From Jeotgalicoccus aerolatus (GTDB lineage Bacteria; Bacillota; Bacilli; Staphylococcales; Salinicoccaceae), in assembly GCF_014635205.1 (NCBI RefSeq), contig NZ_BMCN01000001.1, positions 248,001-312,000 on the forward strand: a stretch of DNA of 64,000 nucleotides, given 5' to 3'. The stretch's first letter is position 1. Every line of letters begins with the position of its first letter. This document shows positions 1 to 10,290 of this stretch, piece by piece. The notes under the pieces were generated by a model that saw nothing but the letters and a program-made list of their open reading frames with translations, was not told the origin of the DNA and ran no database searches. The translations under genes and the position numbers were made by a program.

Positions 1-2
1 AG

Positions 3-926
3 GATGATGACGTAAAACCTGAGTCTCCTGAAAAACCGTCTCAGTCGGATGACGATGCTAATGAATCGGATGACAGCAAGGATGATGCAGCTTCAGAGAA
101 TAATACAAACGACGATCAATCCGATGATTCTCAACAAGAAAACGACGATCAATCTGATGATTCCAACGACGATTCCAGCAATCAAGAGTCAAACGCTTCT
201 AATGAACAAGATGATGACTCAGATGACACACCTGCAGAGGTGAATGATGATGCAGACGAAGCGGATGACGATGTCACTTCTTCTATAGAAGATGCTGCGA
301 CGGGTGTGCGCATTGTCAGCCAGAGTGATGAGCTTAACGGCAAGTCTATCGTTGTCACTGCTATGAATCCTTCCGGCAGCATTAATGCGGATCACGATTT
401 ATATGACATTCACGTGCTGAATGCTGATGGTACGCTGTACAGCTTGAATAGCCCTGTCACTGTCTACTTACCGGCGAATGGTTTCGTATCGAATGTTTAC
501 TACCTGGGTGATATCGGTGAAACGCTTGAAGCGGTGAATTTCACAACTGACGGCGGCTATGCGGTATTCCAAACGGGCGGCTTCAGCCAATACGCTGTAG
601 TGTACGGCAAGTCTAATGAAGATAATACTTCCGTTGCACCTGTTGTTTCAAACGATAAAGATAGCGATGCCGATGACAGTGCTTCTAATCATGCAAATAA
701 TCATTCAGCTGTATATACAGGGCAAGCTGAGGATTCTGATGATGAAGGACAAGCGGGTGCTGCTGATTCAAACGGTTCAGACCAGGGTGGATCTGGTGGA
801 GCTAATGAAACAGAAATGCTGCCAAACACTGGTGTTCCAGAACAAAGTACAACACTATTTGCAAGCATCCTGGCAGCACTTGGCCTCGGTTTCCTGGTAA
901 AGAGAAGAAAAACTACAGATAAATAA
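3..926 (+). CDS. LPXTG cell-wall-anchored surface protein, 5' end outside window
   Basis: The reading frame is open from the window edge, so the N-terminus and signal peptide are missing. The visible part begins with about 90 residues dominated by Asp, Ser, Asn and Gln, with recurring DDQSDDS-like units. This is a low-complexity stalk typical of staphylococcal surface proteins. A beta-rich module of about 100 residues follows (roughly 290-620), then another acidic Ser/Gly-rich linker. The C-terminus has the complete sortase A signal: LPNTG, a hydrophobic helix and the basic tail KRRK. The protein should be covalently linked to peptidoglycan. Ligand and function cannot be read from this fragment. 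A hairpin terminator follows the stop. Confidence 0.9.
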   Translation, partial: DDDVKPESPEKPSQSDDDANESDDSKDDAASENNTNDDQSDDSQQENDDQSDDSNDDSSNQESNASNEQDDDSDDTPAEVNDDADEADDDVTSSIEDAATGVRIVSQSDELNGKSIVVTAMNPSGSINADHDLYDIHVLNADGTLYSLNSPVTVYLPANGFVSNVYYLGDIGETLEAVNFTTDGGYAVFQTGGFSQYAVVYGKSNEDNTSVAPVVSNDKDSDADDSASNHANNHSAVYTGQAEDSDDEGQAGAADSNGSDQGGSGGANETEMLPNTGVPEQSTTLFASILAALGLGFLVKRRKTTDK

Positions 927-939
927 TTAAATGATATCT

Positions 940-979
940 TAAGCCTCCGCCTCCATTTAGGTTGCGGGGGCTTCTTTTT
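940..979 (+). terminator. Rho-independent terminator of the LPXTG gene
   Basis: The arms AAGCCTCCGC and GCGGGGGCTT form a 10-bp stem with one mismatch, followed by a T-rich run. It lies 14 bases after the stop codon. Confidence 0.8.
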
Positions 980-1040
980 ATCAATAAAGCATATTTTATT
1001 ATGAGAAGTTTTATGATAAATTTATTTAATATGATATTTT

Positions 1041-1114
1041 GTCCCGGTAGCTCAGCTGGATAGAGCGGTGCCCTCCTAAGGCATAGGCCGTGGGTTCGAC
1101 TCCCTCCCGGGACG
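1041..1114 (+). tRNA. tRNA-Arg (anticodon CCT)
   Basis: The cloverleaf folds with a 7-bp acceptor stem (GTCCCGG/CCGGGAC), a D-arm with AGCTCAGCTGGATAGAGC, an anticodon stem GTGCC/GGCAT with loop CTCCTAA (anticodon CCT, decoding AGG), and a TTCGACT T-loop. The T-stem has one T-T mismatch. The CCA end is not encoded; the sequence after the discriminator G is TTA. Confidence 0.95.
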
Positions 1115-1438
1115 TTAATGATTTATATTGATATAGGCCTTTTTAATAACCTACTTGAATAATGGCCATATTTCGTCTACAATTACTTCTCGAGAGACAA
1201 CCGAATACTCTTGGAGAATGTTGTTGATTCGTATCGGAAGTGTGTTTAAGGGTTAACTTTTTAACCCAATATCACATCAAAGATTACAGGCAGCAATTGC
1301 TAAATTAGAGCAGTTTCAGCCAGAGCCTGCTAACTTAATAAACATTTAAAATATAATGCTCTCTAAATAATTTTAGGGAGCATTTTTCTTCAATCATTCA
1401 AAACAAAAACAATTTTTCAGCCTGCGAGGAGACTATAC
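1115..1438. other. Gene-free stretch with a possible gene remnant
   Basis: There is no intact gene in these 324 bases. On the plus strand a short frame (about 1260-1349) ends in a protein-like stretch, SHQRLQAAIAKLEQFQPEP, and stops six bases before a good terminator. On the minus strand about 34 codons are open around 1158-1258. Neither has a convincing start or ribosome-binding site. The simplest reading is the tail of a lost gene that kept its terminator. Confidence 0.4.
1355..1388 (+). terminator. Terminator without an intact upstream gene
   Basis: AATGCTCTCTAAA and TTTAGGGAGCATT form a 13-bp stem with one G-U pair and a 4-base loop, followed by TTTTT. No complete gene precedes it except the tRNA about 240 bases upstream. 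It may belong to a lost gene or end the tRNA transcript. Confidence 0.75.
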
Positions 1439-2053
1439 ATGAGTAAATTTGATGAACAAATATTAGTAGTAAAACGCGACACATTATTTGATATGGAAGC
1501 AAATGCCTTTAACGGCTTTATTTCAAAAGATGATAATCGCTATAAGGAAATCGTCAAGACTTTCGGCAGCTTTGAAGTGAAGCGCCGCGGCGATATGGAA
1601 GAGGATCCGGCTTACAAGCAGCTGATCAGCTACTGCATCATTACCAACGACGATGAAACGCTCGTTTACAAACGTCTTGAAGGTGGCGGGGAGTCTCGTC
1701 TGCACGGTCTGTTATCGATCGGCGTCGGCGGCCATATGAACGACGTGGCAGAGGAAGATGATATCGAAGGCAAGCTGAGAATTAACGCAGCGCGTGAGCT
1801 CTCTGAAGAGGTCGGCTTAGCAGAAGATGATGTAAAAAATATAGAAATCCACGGCTTAATTAATGACGACGACAATGAAGTCGGCAAGGTTCATATCGGG
1901 CTCGTCTTAAAAATCGACGTGGATAAAAATAAAATTATTAATAACGAAGTGGACACGATTGCACTCGAGTGGGTTAAAAATGACGTTCTCGAAACGATGT
2001 CGCCTTACGAATCGTGGAGCGAGCTAATTATCCGTGATGCGTATGGACAATAA
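1439..2053 (+). CDS. Nudix hydrolase-fold protein
   Basis: The protein has 204 residues. Its central signature is GGHMND followed by REL-SEEVG at about residues 95-128, the core of the Nudix box (REUXEEXGU). An acidic insertion (AEEDDIEG) disturbs the usual G-x5-E spacing, so this is a divergent Nudix family. Such enzymes cleave nucleoside diphosphates linked to other groups; the substrate is not predictable here. The start ATG is preceded by GCGAGGAG about 8 bases upstream. The next gene overlaps its end, which suggests translational coupling. A comparable pair precedes tig in staphylococci. Confidence 0.85.
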   Translation: MSKFDEQILVVKRDTLFDMEANAFNGFISKDDNRYKEIVKTFGSFEVKRRGDMEEDPAYKQLISYCIITNDDETLVYKRLEGGGESRLHGLLSIGVGGHMNDVAEEDDIEGKLRINAARELSEEVGLAEDDVKNIEIHGLINDDDNEVGKVHIGLVLKIDVDKNKIINNEVDTIALEWVKNDVLETMSPYESWSELIIRDAYGQ

Positions 2054-2984
2054 GGTCACGAGCCACCAGCGCTTTATTAAAAAGTTCGAGCGCGATTTAA
2101 AATCGTATTTCGAAAGCGGTGAAAATGACCGCTTTTTAAAAACATTTAACCGCTATACAGCGCTGACAGAGCCGTCTGAGCATGCTGAGGAAATGCTCTA
2201 CGAAACGCTCTTACAGGCGAACCGGCAAGGCGAGCTCGTCGATTATACGCTCGAGCAGATGAACAGCGGCGACGGCAATTACGAAACGCACATGGTGTAT
2301 ATGCTGAAAGCCTTAAACGATATGGGCAATTACGAAGAGGTGCTGGAGTTTTCCAGCCACTTACTCGACGAGCCGATTCCCCAGGGCTTTCGCATCGATA
2401 TCTTATCCTTAAGACAGCATGCGGCCAATAAGCTCCGCGGGATTTTTACCGATAAAACACCCGATGTCACGAGAGAGACGTTCGATTCCTATCATTTGTT
2501 TCAAAAGCTCGAGTTTTTAGAGCAGATTACTGAGACGCATGATTTAGCTTATATCGATCTGATCATCGAAGTATTTGACGAAACAAAAAGAAATGAATTG
2601 CAGACGGCAATGCTTTTATATTTGCACAGCGTGCGCTACAATGGTACGCTGAAAATTGAGAAATGCGGTGTTAAAATGGCGGTTAAGCCGTCTGAGCTGA
2701 CTCAATTAGAGGACTACTTTATGATAGACGACGTGCTGCAAAAAGTCGTCGACGAAGTCGAAGCGTTCAACCCGTCATTTACCGAAGCAGCGAAAGAGCT
2801 CATTATGGGCCACGCAATTTATATGTATCCTGTGAACCCAGGCTTTACGAGCAATGCTTTCGTCAGTGCCTATTTAAGCCGCATCGAAGCGATGCTCGGC
2901 ATGGAAGAAAGTGCTGCAGCTGACAAAGAAGTTGTGGACTGGCTCGATAAACTGGAGCGGGAGATTGCCGAAAACTCGCTGTAA
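2037..2984 (+). CDS. Helical-repeat (TPR-like) protein upstream of tig
   Basis: About 315 residues, almost entirely helical in appearance, with repeated Leu/Tyr/Ala patterns like those of tetratricopeptide-type proteins (for example around residues 60-110). No catalytic motif, signal peptide or membrane segment is visible. It overlaps the Nudix gene by about 17 bases. GTG 2034, ATG 2037 and ATG 2043 are all possible starts and none has a strong ribosome-binding site, which fits reinitiation after the upstream gene. Its position directly before trigger factor matches a conserved uncharacterised staphylococcal gene. A scaffold or binding role is inference. Confidence 0.8.
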   Translation: MRMDNKVTSHQRFIKKFERDLKSYFESGENDRFLKTFNRYTALTEPSEHAEEMLYETLLQANRQGELVDYTLEQMNSGDGNYETHMVYMLKALNDMGNYEEVLEFSSHLLDEPIPQGFRIDILSLRQHAANKLRGIFTDKTPDVTRETFDSYHLFQKLEFLEQITETHDLAYIDLIIEVFDETKRNELQTAMLLYLHSVRYNGTLKIEKCGVKMAVKPSELTQLEDYFMIDDVLQKVVDEVEAFNPSFTEAAKELIMGHAIYMYPVNPGFTSNAFVSAYLSRIEAMLGMEESAAADKEVVDWLDKLEREIAENSL

Positions 2985-2993
2985 ATCAATCAT

Positions 2994-3021
2994 TTGAATC
3001 AGTATATGTATGTGTTATAAT
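2994..3021 (+). promoter_or_regulatory. Sigma-A promoter of tig
   Basis: TTGAAT at 2994-2999, a 16-base spacer and TATAAT at 3016-3021, preceded by TG one base upstream (extended -10). The tig start lies about 44 bases downstream. Confidence 0.7.
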
Positions 3022-3064
3022 ATACAGGTTAATTGAAAAACGACTTAATGGAGGAAAATGTATT

Positions 3065-4354
3065 ATGTCTCAAACATGGGAAAAACAAGAAGGTAACGAA
3101 GGAATCTTAACAATTACAATTCCGAGCGCAGAATTAGATACTGCTTTAGATGAAGCATTTAAAAAAGTATCAAAAGAAGTCAGCATGCCCGGATTCAGAA
3201 AAGGTAAAGTACCGCGTCAAATGTTCGAGAAACGTTTTGGTGTAGAATCACTTTATCAGGATGCATTAGACATTCTTTTACCTGCAAATTACGGAAAAGC
3301 TGTAGACGAGGCTGGTATTACACCAGTTGCTCAGCCTGATGTGGAAGTAGAACAAATCGAAAAAGGTAAAGATGTTATTCTTAAAGCAACTGTAACGGTT
3401 GAGCCTGAAGTTAAACTTGGCGAATACAAAAACCTTGAAGGTGAAGAAATCGATACTGAAGTGACTGACGAAGAAGTCGATCACCAAATCGATCACATTT
3501 TAACAGAGTACTCTGATTTAGTTGTTAAAGAAGAAGGTACTGTTGAAGAAGGCGATGTCGCAACTATCGATTTCCACGGTTTTGTTGACGGTGAAGCTTT
3601 CGAAGGCGGACACGCTCACGACTACGAAATCGAAGTCGGTTCAAACTCATTCATTCCAGGCTTTGAAGAGCAAATGGTCGGCATGGAAATCGGCGAGGAG
3701 AAAGACGTTAACGTCACTTTCCCTGAAGAATACCACGCTGAAGAGTTAGCTGGAAAAGAAGCAGTGTTCCAAGTTAAAGTGAACGCGCTGAAACAAAAAG
3801 AAACACCTGAATTAACTGACGAATTTGTCAGCGAATTAGAAAACCGCGACGCTAAAACTGTCGACGAACTAAAAGCTGAACTTTCTAAAGAAGTTAAAGC
3901 TGAAAAAGAAAACAACTACGAAGTGACATTGAAAGAAAGCTTAGTTGCAAAAGCAGCTGACAATGCTGATATCGATGTACCGGATGCAATGGTGGATACT
4001 GAAACTTCACGCATGCTTCAGGAATTCGAACAAAACTTATCACAGCAGGGCTTAAACCTTGAACTTTACACTCAGCTGTCAGGTCAAGATGAAAACGCAC
4101 TCCGTGAACAAATGAAAGAAGATGCTTTAAAACGCGTCCGCACGAACTTAACATTAAGACAAATCGCTGATGAAGAAAATATCGAAGTGACTGACGAAGA
4201 TGTTGATGCTGAATTAAACCGTTTAGCAGAACAATTCGGCATGCCGCTTGACGATGTTAAAAAAGCACTTGGCGATGCAGAAATGATTAAAGAAGACGTT
4301 AAAATCCAAAAAGCTTTAAATGTCCTTGTAGACAACCGTAAAAAAGCTGAGTAG
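3065..4354 (+). CDS. tig: Trigger factor, ribosome-associated peptidyl-prolyl isomerase
   Basis: 429 residues, the usual length. Trigger factor sits at the ribosomal exit tunnel and shields nascent chains. The N-terminal ribosome-binding domain has the signature [10 protein letters not shown] (about residues 43-52), matching the conserved GFRxGKxP loop that contacts ribosomal protein L23. The FKBP-like PPIase domain follows (about 160-245, with DFHGFVDG and GFEEQMVGM), then the helical chaperone domain. TGGAGG gives the ribosome-binding site. It has its own promoter and a terminator, so it is probably monocistronic; clpX follows, as in most Firmicutes. Confidence 0.97.
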   Translation: MSQTWEKQEGNEGILTITIPSAELDTALDEAFKKVSKEVSMPGFRKGKVPRQMFEKRFGVESLYQDALDILLPANYGKAVDEAGITPVAQPDVEVEQIEKGKDVILKATVTVEPEVKLGEYKNLEGEEIDTEVTDEEVDHQIDHILTEYSDLVVKEEGTVEEGDVATIDFHGFVDGEAFEGGHAHDYEIEVGSNSFIPGFEEQMVGMEIGEEKDVNVTFPEEYHAEELAGKEAVFQVKVNALKQKETPELTDEFVSELENRDAKTVDELKAELSKEVKAEKENNYEVTLKESLVAKAADNADIDVPDAMVDTETSRMLQEFEQNLSQQGLNLELYTQLSGQDENALREQMKEDALKRVRTNLTLRQIADEENIEVTDEDVDAELNRLAEQFGMPLDDVKKALGDAEMIKEDVKIQKALNVLVDNRKKAE

Positions 4355-4378
4355 GCTGTAACTGAACCACATAGATGA

Positions 4379-4411
4379 GGAGCTCTGCACGTATCGTGTA
4401 GAGCTTTTCAT
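4379..4411 (+). terminator. Terminator after tig
   Basis: AGCTCTGCACG and CGTGTAGAGCT pair over 11 bp with a 3-base loop, followed by TTTTC. Confidence 0.8.
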
Positions 4412-4486
4412 CAATATGCAGCTCAATTGATTTTATGCGGCTTTTTTAGTATATTTTATTGGAAGTATATAATGAGGTGTATATAA

Positions 4487-5743
4487 ATGTTTAAATTTAA
4501 CGAAGACGATACAGATTTAACTTGTTCATTCTGCGGTAAAGATCAGGAACAGGTCAAAAAACTGATCGCAGGCAGCGGCGTATATATTTGTAACGAATGT
4601 ATCGAACTGTGCTACGAAATTATAGAAGAAGAACTAAAAATGGATCACACTGCTGTATTTGACTATATTCCTAAACCTCAGGAGATTTTAGAATCACTTG
4701 ACGAGTATGTCATCGGCCAGCTGAACGCGAAACGCGCACTGAGTGTGGCAGTATATAACCACTACAAACGTATTAACAACAGCAATGAAGACGAAGTCGA
4801 AATCGCGAAAAGCAACATCGCTTTAATCGGCCCGACAGGGAGCGGTAAAACACTCCTTGCTCAAACGCTGGCTCGTTCATTAAACGTGCCGTTTGCCATT
4901 GCTGATGCAACAAGTTTAACTGAAGCAGGTTATGTCGGCGACGATGTGGAGAACATTCTCCTTCGTTTAATCCAGGCAGCGGACTTCGATGTTGAACGCG
5001 CTGAACAAGGCATTATTTACGTCGATGAAATCGATAAAATCGCACGTAAGAGCGAAAATACTTCGATTACGAGAGACGTATCCGGTGAAGGCGTGCAGCA
5101 GGCGCTCCTTAAAATTCTTGAAGGAACTACTGCAAGTGTACCGCCTCAAGGCGGACGCAAGCATCCGAACCAGGAATCTATCCAAATCGACACGACAAAT
5201 ATTCTCTTCATCCTCGGCGGAGCGTTCGACGGCATGGAAGATATTATTAAACGCCGCCTCGGCGACAAAGTGATCGGTTTCGGCGGAGCGACTGAAGACT
5301 TTACGGATAAGGATGCCTTAATGGCTAAAGTCCGTCCGGACGATTTACAAAGCTACGGTCTGATCCCTGAATTTATCGGCCGTGTACCGATTATCAGCTA
5401 CTTAGAAGAGCTCGATGTCGATGCACTGAAATCTATTTTAACTGAGCCTAAAAATGCGCTCGTTAAACAGTATACGAGAATGATGGCGATCGATGACGTT
5501 GAACTCGTCTTTGAAGAAGATGCACTCGATGCGATTTCTGAACTGGCGATTGAACGTAAAACTGGTGCCCGCGGTCTCCGTTCTATTATTGAAGAACGCA
5601 TGGTGGACATTATGTTTAAAGTGCCGTCTAACGACGACATTAAGAAAGTTGTCATTACGAGAGAAACAATTATCGACGAAAAGGATCCACTCATTTACGA
5701 TGCGGACGGTGAAGAAATTAAAGCAGACAAGAAAAGTGCATAA
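4487..5743 (+). CDS. clpX: ClpX, ATP-dependent unfoldase of the ClpXP protease
   Basis: 418 residues. The N-terminal zinc-binding domain has four cysteines (CSFCGK at residues 14-17 and CNECIELC near 36-43). The AAA+ core has Walker A GPTGSGKT, Walker [11 protein letters not shown], the pore-region sequence around GYVGDD, and the sensor region ending in [10 protein letters not shown]. ClpX recognises tagged or unfolded substrates and feeds them to ClpP, which is not in this window. The ribosome-binding site is GAGGTG. A terminator separates it from engB. No CtsR-type operator was seen upstream. Confidence 0.97.
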   Translation: MFKFNEDDTDLTCSFCGKDQEQVKKLIAGSGVYICNECIELCYEIIEEELKMDHTAVFDYIPKPQEILESLDEYVIGQLNAKRALSVAVYNHYKRINNSNEDEVEIAKSNIALIGPTGSGKTLLAQTLARSLNVPFAIADATSLTEAGYVGDDVENILLRLIQAADFDVERAEQGIIYVDEIDKIARKSENTSITRDVSGEGVQQALLKILEGTTASVPPQGGRKHPNQESIQIDTTNILFILGGAFDGMEDIIKRRLGDKVIGFGGATEDFTDKDALMAKVRPDDLQSYGLIPEFIGRVPIISYLEELDVDALKSILTEPKNALVKQYTRMMAIDDVELVFEEDALDAISELAIERKTGARGLRSIIEERMVDIMFKVPSNDDIKKVVITRETIIDEKDPLIYDADGEEIKADKKSA

Positions 5744-5748
5744 ATTAT

Positions 5749-5776
5749 AAAGGCTGTCATTGCGACAGCCTTTTTT
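5749..5776 (+). terminator. Terminator after clpX
   Basis: AAAGGCTGTC and GACAGCCTTT form a 10-bp perfect stem followed by T residues. It overlaps the space just before the engB ribosome-binding site, so read-through may supply engB. Confidence 0.85.
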
Positions 5777-5791
5777 AAAGGAAGTGACTCT

Positions 5792-6379
5792 ATGAAAATT
5801 AATCCAAGCAATGTAGATATTATTACCTCAGCCGTCAGTCCGGAACATTACCCGGAAACAGGCTTAAAAGAAATCGCCTTAAGCGGCCGGTCCAACGTCG
5901 GGAAATCATCATTTATTAATGCAATGTGCGGCCGTAAAGGTGTGGCTCGCACTTCATCAAAACCGGGTAAAACCATTACCCTGAACTTTTATAACGCGGA
6001 TAACAAATTTGTCTTCGTCGACGTGCCGGGCTACGGCTATGCTAAACAGTCGAAGTCAGAACGCGAAAAGTGGGGCGGCATGATCGAAGGTTATTTAACT
6101 GAAAGAAAAACACTGACATGTGTCGTGCAGCTGGTCGACCTGCGTCATCCGCCGACAGCCGATGATATTTCAATGTATGATTTCTTGAAATATTACGAAC
6201 TGCCGGTAATTATCGTTGCAACGAAAGCCGATAAAATTGCCCGCGGTAAAATCCAGAAGCATATCAGTATTATTAAAAAAGATCTGGAAATGGAAGCTGA
6301 AGACCAGATTTTCCCATTTTCTTCCCTGGACAAGCGAAATCTGCCTGAAATTATGACAGCTTTACAAAAGTTTGTGTAG
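5792..6379 (+). CDS. engB: Ribosome biogenesis GTPase EngB (YsxC/YihA)
   Basis: 195 residues. The GTPase motifs are in order: G1 GRSNVGKSS, a threonine-rich switch ([10 protein letters not shown]), G3 DVPGYGYA, G4 TKADK and G5 SSLDK. The family is essential for 50S subunit assembly in Bacillus and Staphylococcus. GGAAGTGA is the ribosome-binding site. It sits between clpX and hemA, exactly as in staphylococci. Confidence 0.96.
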   Translation: MKINPSNVDIITSAVSPEHYPETGLKEIALSGRSNVGKSSFINAMCGRKGVARTSSKPGKTITLNFYNADNKFVFVDVPGYGYAKQSKSEREKWGGMIEGYLTERKTLTCVVQLVDLRHPPTADDISMYDFLKYYELPVIIVATKADKIARGKIQKHISIIKKDLEMEAEDQIFPFSSLDKRNLPEIMTALQKFV

Positions 6380-6477
6380 AAGGCTTGATATCACACTAAT
6401 TTATAATTAGTATAAATAGGGAATACACGAAGGAAAACAGATTTTATTTGTGAGTTAAGCTTTGAGGGGGCATAATA

Positions 6478-7824
6478 GTGCATATTATTGCATTAAGTCT
6501 AAATTATAAACAAACCGGCGTAGAAGAACGTGAACAGGTGACCTTCCAGGATGAAGAGGTTGTTGAGGCGCTGCACAAACTGCGCGAGCAAAAGAGTATT
6601 TTAGAAGCAGCGCTGCTGTCGACCTGCAACCGGACAGAACTCTATGTCGTCAGCGATCAGGAACATACGGGGGCGTATTATTCGAGGAAGTTTCTCTCGG
6701 ACTGGTTCGATGTGGACTTTGAAAAAATTAAAGAAATGACAGATATGAAAGTCGCAGACGATGCAGTCACGCATCTGTTTAAAGTGACTGCCGGACTCGA
6801 TTCCATGGTACTGGGTGAAACGCAGATCTTAGGACAAATCAGAGATGCTTTCCTCACTGCCCAGGAAGAACATACGACAGGGACGATCTTTAACAAGCTG
6901 TTTAAAGAAGCCATTACAGTCGCTAAACGCGGCCACAGCGAAACGGACATTTCTAAAAATGCAGTGTCTATTTCTTATGCAGCTGTGGAATTGGCGAAAC
7001 GTATTTTTGCCAACGTTAAAAAGAGCCGCGTCCTCGTTGTCGGTGCCGGTGAAATGGCAGAGGAGTCTTTACTTAATTTAACGTCGAACGGCATCGAAGA
7101 CGTCGTCGTCTTAAACCGTTCATTAGAAAAAGCAGAACAGCTGGCTGAGAAATTTAAGGGCCGTGCTGAAAATCTGCATGCTCTGGAGTCAGAATTAAAA
7201 GAGGCGGATATCGTGATTTCGAGTACGTCATCACCGGGTTACGTCATTACTAAAGAGATGATGGATACTGTGACGAAAGCACGCGGTGCTTCACCGTTAA
7301 TCTTAATCGATATTGCACTGCCGAGAGATATTGATCCGGCGATCGATGTCAGTGACAGCGTTTATATGTACAATGTCGATGATCTACAGGGTCTCGTCGA
7401 TGCCAATCTCGCTTCAAGAGAACAGGAAGCAGAGAAAATTATGGCTATGATCGACGGCACGACTGCGGAATTCGAAGACTGGCTCGCTGTCCAGGGTGTC
7501 GTGCCTGTTATTCAGGCGATGCGCACTAAATCGCTTAAAATTCACGATGAAACGATTCAATCATTGGAGCGCAAGCTGCCGGATATGACCGAACGCGACC
7601 GCACGGTGATTTCAAAACATATGAAGAGTATTATTAATCAAATGCTCCGGGATCCAATTATCTTTACGAAAGAAATCGCAGGCGATAAAGGGCGCGATGA
7701 AAAACTGGAAGACATTATGGCCATGTTCCATATAGAAGAAGAGGTTGAAGCAGCTAAACACGAAGCCGGCAATAAGCAGAGAGAAAAACTGCAGGCGCGT
7801 AAAGAGCAGCTGAACCTTAATTAG
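6478..7824 (+). CDS. hemA: Glutamyl-tRNA reductase
   Basis: 448 residues, starting at GTG after GAGGGGG. It reduces glutamyl-tRNA(Glu) to glutamate-1-semialdehyde with NADPH, the first committed step of C5-pathway heme synthesis. The catalytic cysteine is C50 in STCNRTELY. The N-terminal domain continues with GLDSMVLGETQILGQIR, and the NADPH-binding domain has VVGAGEMAE. The C-terminal helical dimerisation region ends in a charged stretch. It is the first gene of a six-gene hem operon; the intergenic region (6380-6477) is AT-rich with TATAAT at 6402-6407 but no convincing -35 element. Confidence 0.97.
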   Translation: MHIIALSLNYKQTGVEEREQVTFQDEEVVEALHKLREQKSILEAALLSTCNRTELYVVSDQEHTGAYYSRKFLSDWFDVDFEKIKEMTDMKVADDAVTHLFKVTAGLDSMVLGETQILGQIRDAFLTAQEEHTTGTIFNKLFKEAITVAKRGHSETDISKNAVSISYAAVELAKRIFANVKKSRVLVVGAGEMAEESLLNLTSNGIEDVVVLNRSLEKAEQLAEKFKGRAENLHALESELKEADIVISSTSSPGYVITKEMMDTVTKARGASPLILIDIALPRDIDPAIDVSDSVYMYNVDDLQGLVDANLASREQEAEKIMAMIDGTTAEFEDWLAVQGVVPVIQAMRTKSLKIHDETIQSLERKLPDMTERDRTVISKHMKSIINQMLRDPIIFTKEIAGDKGRDEKLEDIMAMFHIEEEVEAAKHEAGNKQREKLQARKEQLNLN

Positions 7825-7839
7825 CAGGGTGGATATCGA

Positions 7840-8664
7840 ATGGATATGATGTTCCGCATTCAAGAAATTATATTACTATTTTATTTTATCAGCCTTTCTG
7901 CACTGTCATACGATTTGTTTTTAAGAAATCGACAAGTCAGAAAGGTTTCTCTGTATGTGCTGACACCAGGCGTGATTTTGCACTTCTTATCGGTCGGCCA
8001 GCTCGGCCTGACGCTTGGCCGCATACCGATACTGACACTGGCAGAGAGCATTTTTACTTTGAGTTTTGTCTTTATATTAATCGGGCTCATTCATTTTTGG
8101 AAAACAAAATCGGAATTTGTCCTCGCATTTTACTTAGTGATTACTATATTTTTAATGACATTTTACACATTTTCTTCGCTGAATTTCAGCTCGACAGCAC
8201 TGACGCTTGAAATCGTCAACGAACTGCTGATCGTTCACGTCGGGGCCGCACTGTGCGCCTATGTCATGTTTTTTATCGGCATGCTGAATGCTGTCATTTA
8301 CTTAATTCAGCGTCGAAATTTAAAAAAGAAACAGTTTAACCGTGCGTTTTTCTCGCTGTTTAGTATCGGCACTGCAGAAAAAGTTATGCTCAGAATGACT
8401 TTTATCGGTGTGATTTTCATGAGTATAAGTATTATAATAGGAATCGTCTGGGGACTTCAGATTATCGGCTTGAATGTCCTCTATGACCCGAAAGTTATCG
8501 GGACCATTTGTGTTATTATTATGTACACCATCATTTTAGCTTTAGTTAAAATGAAACACGATACACCGCGTTTCGCGGTATACAGCATTGCGATTTTCGT
8601 CCTGGTTATGCTGAATTATTTAATCGTTTCGGAACTATCCAATTTTCATTTCTGGTCACTATAA
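7840..8664 (+). CDS. hemX: HemX, CcsA-like integral membrane protein
   Basis: 274 residues with about eight hydrophobic segments, related to the CcsA/ResC cytochrome-assembly fold. In Bacillus and Staphylococcus, HemX lowers the level of HemA and so limits heme synthesis. The gene lies between hemA and hemC, its standard place. ATG 7840 follows CAGGGTGG; ATG 7846 is an alternative start. A histidine in LIVHVGAALCAYVMFF resembles the conserved region of CcsA-type proteins. Confidence 0.92.
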   Translation: MDMMFRIQEIILLFYFISLSALSYDLFLRNRQVRKVSLYVLTPGVILHFLSVGQLGLTLGRIPILTLAESIFTLSFVFILIGLIHFWKTKSEFVLAFYLVITIFLMTFYTFSSLNFSSTALTLEIVNELLIVHVGAALCAYVMFFIGMLNAVIYLIQRRNLKKKQFNRAFFSLFSIGTAEKVMLRMTFIGVIFMSISIIIGIVWGLQIIGLNVLYDPKVIGTICVIIMYTIILALVKMKHDTPRFAVYSIAIFVLVMLNYLIVSELSNFHFWSL

Positions 8665-8678
8665 GGAGAGTATAAATC

Positions 8679-9611
8679 ATGAGAAAAATTATCGTCGGTT
8701 CACGCCGGAGCGGGCTTGCTTTGACACAGTCCAAACAGTTTATAAATAAGCTGCAGAACAAGTTCCCGGATGCTGAGATCGAAATTAAGGAAATCGTTAC
8801 GAAAGGCGACCGCATCGTCGACGTGCAGTTATCTAAAGTCGGCGGCAAAGGCTTATTCGTTAAAGAAATTGAAGAAGCGCTGAAAAACAAAGAAATCGAT
8901 ATGGCCATCCACAGTTTAAAAGATGTGCCGAGCGAACTGCCGAAAGGCTTTACCATTGCCTGCGTGCCGGAGCGTGAAGATATGCGCGACGCATTTTTAT
9001 CGAATAACAAAGTCTTATTTAAAGATTTGCCTAAAGGCAGCGTTGTCGGCACGTCAAGTCTCCGCCGCGGCGCCCAGCTAAAATCGATGCGCGAAGACAT
9101 TACAGTCAACTGGGTCAGAGGCAACATCGATACCCGCATTAAAAAAATGGAATCGGGCGAATACGATGCGATTTTACTTGCGGCTGCCGGCTTAAAACGT
9201 ATGGGCTGGAGCGACAACGTCGTTACGGAATATTTCGACCCTGAAGAATTCATTCCGGCTATTGCCCAAGGGGCACTAGGCATTGAAGTGCGCGACGATG
9301 ACGCGGAATTAATCGATATGCTAAAAGCCGTACACTCAGAAGATGACGCGACATGCACCACAGCAGAGCGCACATTTTTAAAACGGATGGACGGCAGCTG
9401 CCAGGTGCCAATCGGCGGCTACGCGACATTGGAAGACGGCGAGCTGTATTTAACCGGCCTCATTATGTCTGAAGACGGAAACGAACGCTATGTTGTTAAG
9501 AAATCTCACAATGACCCGGTCGAGCTCGGCAATATCGTTGCTGACGAAATGGAAAAAATCGGCGCTAAAGATATTATCGATATGATTAATGAGAACAATG
9601 CCAATCAGTAA
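8679..9611 (+). CDS. hemC: Porphobilinogen deaminase (hydroxymethylbilane synthase)
   Basis: 310 residues. It polymerises four porphobilinogens into hydroxymethylbilane on a dipyrromethane cofactor attached to the cysteine of [11 protein letters not shown] (about residue 241). Other signatures are [12 protein letters not shown] near the N-terminus, AIHSLKDVP, and [12 protein letters not shown] with the substrate-binding arginines. AAGGAGAG is the ribosome-binding site. The end overlaps hemD. Confidence 0.97.
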   Translation: MRKIIVGSRRSGLALTQSKQFINKLQNKFPDAEIEIKEIVTKGDRIVDVQLSKVGGKGLFVKEIEEALKNKEIDMAIHSLKDVPSELPKGFTIACVPEREDMRDAFLSNNKVLFKDLPKGSVVGTSSLRRGAQLKSMREDITVNWVRGNIDTRIKKMESGEYDAILLAAAGLKRMGWSDNVVTEYFDPEEFIPAIAQGALGIEVRDDDAELIDMLKAVHSEDDATCTTAERTFLKRMDGSCQVPIGGYATLEDGELYLTGLIMSEDGNERYVVKKSHNDPVELGNIVADEMEKIGAKDIIDMINENNANQ

Positions 9612-10290
9612 ACCCGTCGTTTACGTGACCCAGTCGACTTTCGATTTAGCGGACGACACTCTATTAAACATCGTTCATGCACCGCTCATTACGACCGAGA
9701 CGCTCAGCTTTGATGCGTCAGTCTTAAATCAGCACTACGACTGGCTCGTTATGACGAGTAAAAATACGGTCAAACATTTTTTGCCGTATTTTGATCAGCT
9801 GCAGGCCGATCGTATTTCAAGCATCGGCGTGAAGACGACCGAGGCCTTAAACAGCAGCGGCATTCAAGTGGATTTTGAACCGTCGACCTATACTCAAGAA
9901 GGCTTTATCGAAGAGTTTGATATTCGGCCCGGCCAAAAGATTCTTTATCCCGCCAGCGCTAAAAAACGCCCTTTAATGCGGGATTATATGAAACAGTCCG
10001 GGGCAGATGTCACTGAAATCGATTTGTATTATCCGAAAGTCTATGAACAAACGATAAAAACCATTAAAGAAAATATTTCATCGATCGATTACTTAACGTT
10101 ATCGTCGCCGTCTGCGGTGGACAGTCTGCTCGGACAGATTGATCAAAAGGCTTTGTCCGGCATTCAGCTCATCGCCATCGGCCACGTGACACAATCGAGA
10201 TTAAATCATTACGGCTTGAAGGCTGTAACGCCGGAGCATGAAACGCTCGGCCATATGATTGAACTGATTAAGGAGAGTATCAAACAATGA
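9589..10290 (+). CDS. hemD: Uroporphyrinogen-III synthase
   Basis: 233 residues from ATG 9589, or 230 from ATG 9598; the second places the start closer to the domain (PVVYVTQS). HemD cyclises hydroxymethylbilane with inversion of ring D. Sequence conservation in the family is low; supports are the T-S-K-N motif ([13 protein letters not shown]), [23 protein letters not shown] and IAIGHVT, plus its place between hemC and hemB. It overlaps hemC by 23 bases and hemB by 4. Confidence 0.93.
   Translation: MRTMPISKPVVYVTQSTFDLADDTLLNIVHAPLITTETLSFDASVLNQHYDWLVMTSKNTVKHFLPYFDQLQADRISSIGVKTTEALNSSGIQVDFEPSTYTQEGFIEEFDIRPGQKILYPASAKKRPLMRDYMKQSGADVTEIDLYYPKVYEQTIKTIKENISSIDYLTLSSPSAVDSLLGQIDQKALSGIQLIAIGHVTQSRLNHYGLKAVTPEHETLGHMIELIKESIKQ

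Noticed and set aside
6380-6477. Riboswitch or T-box before hemA
   Set aside because: The leader is short and lacks T-box or other conserved sequences; only a weak -10 is visible.
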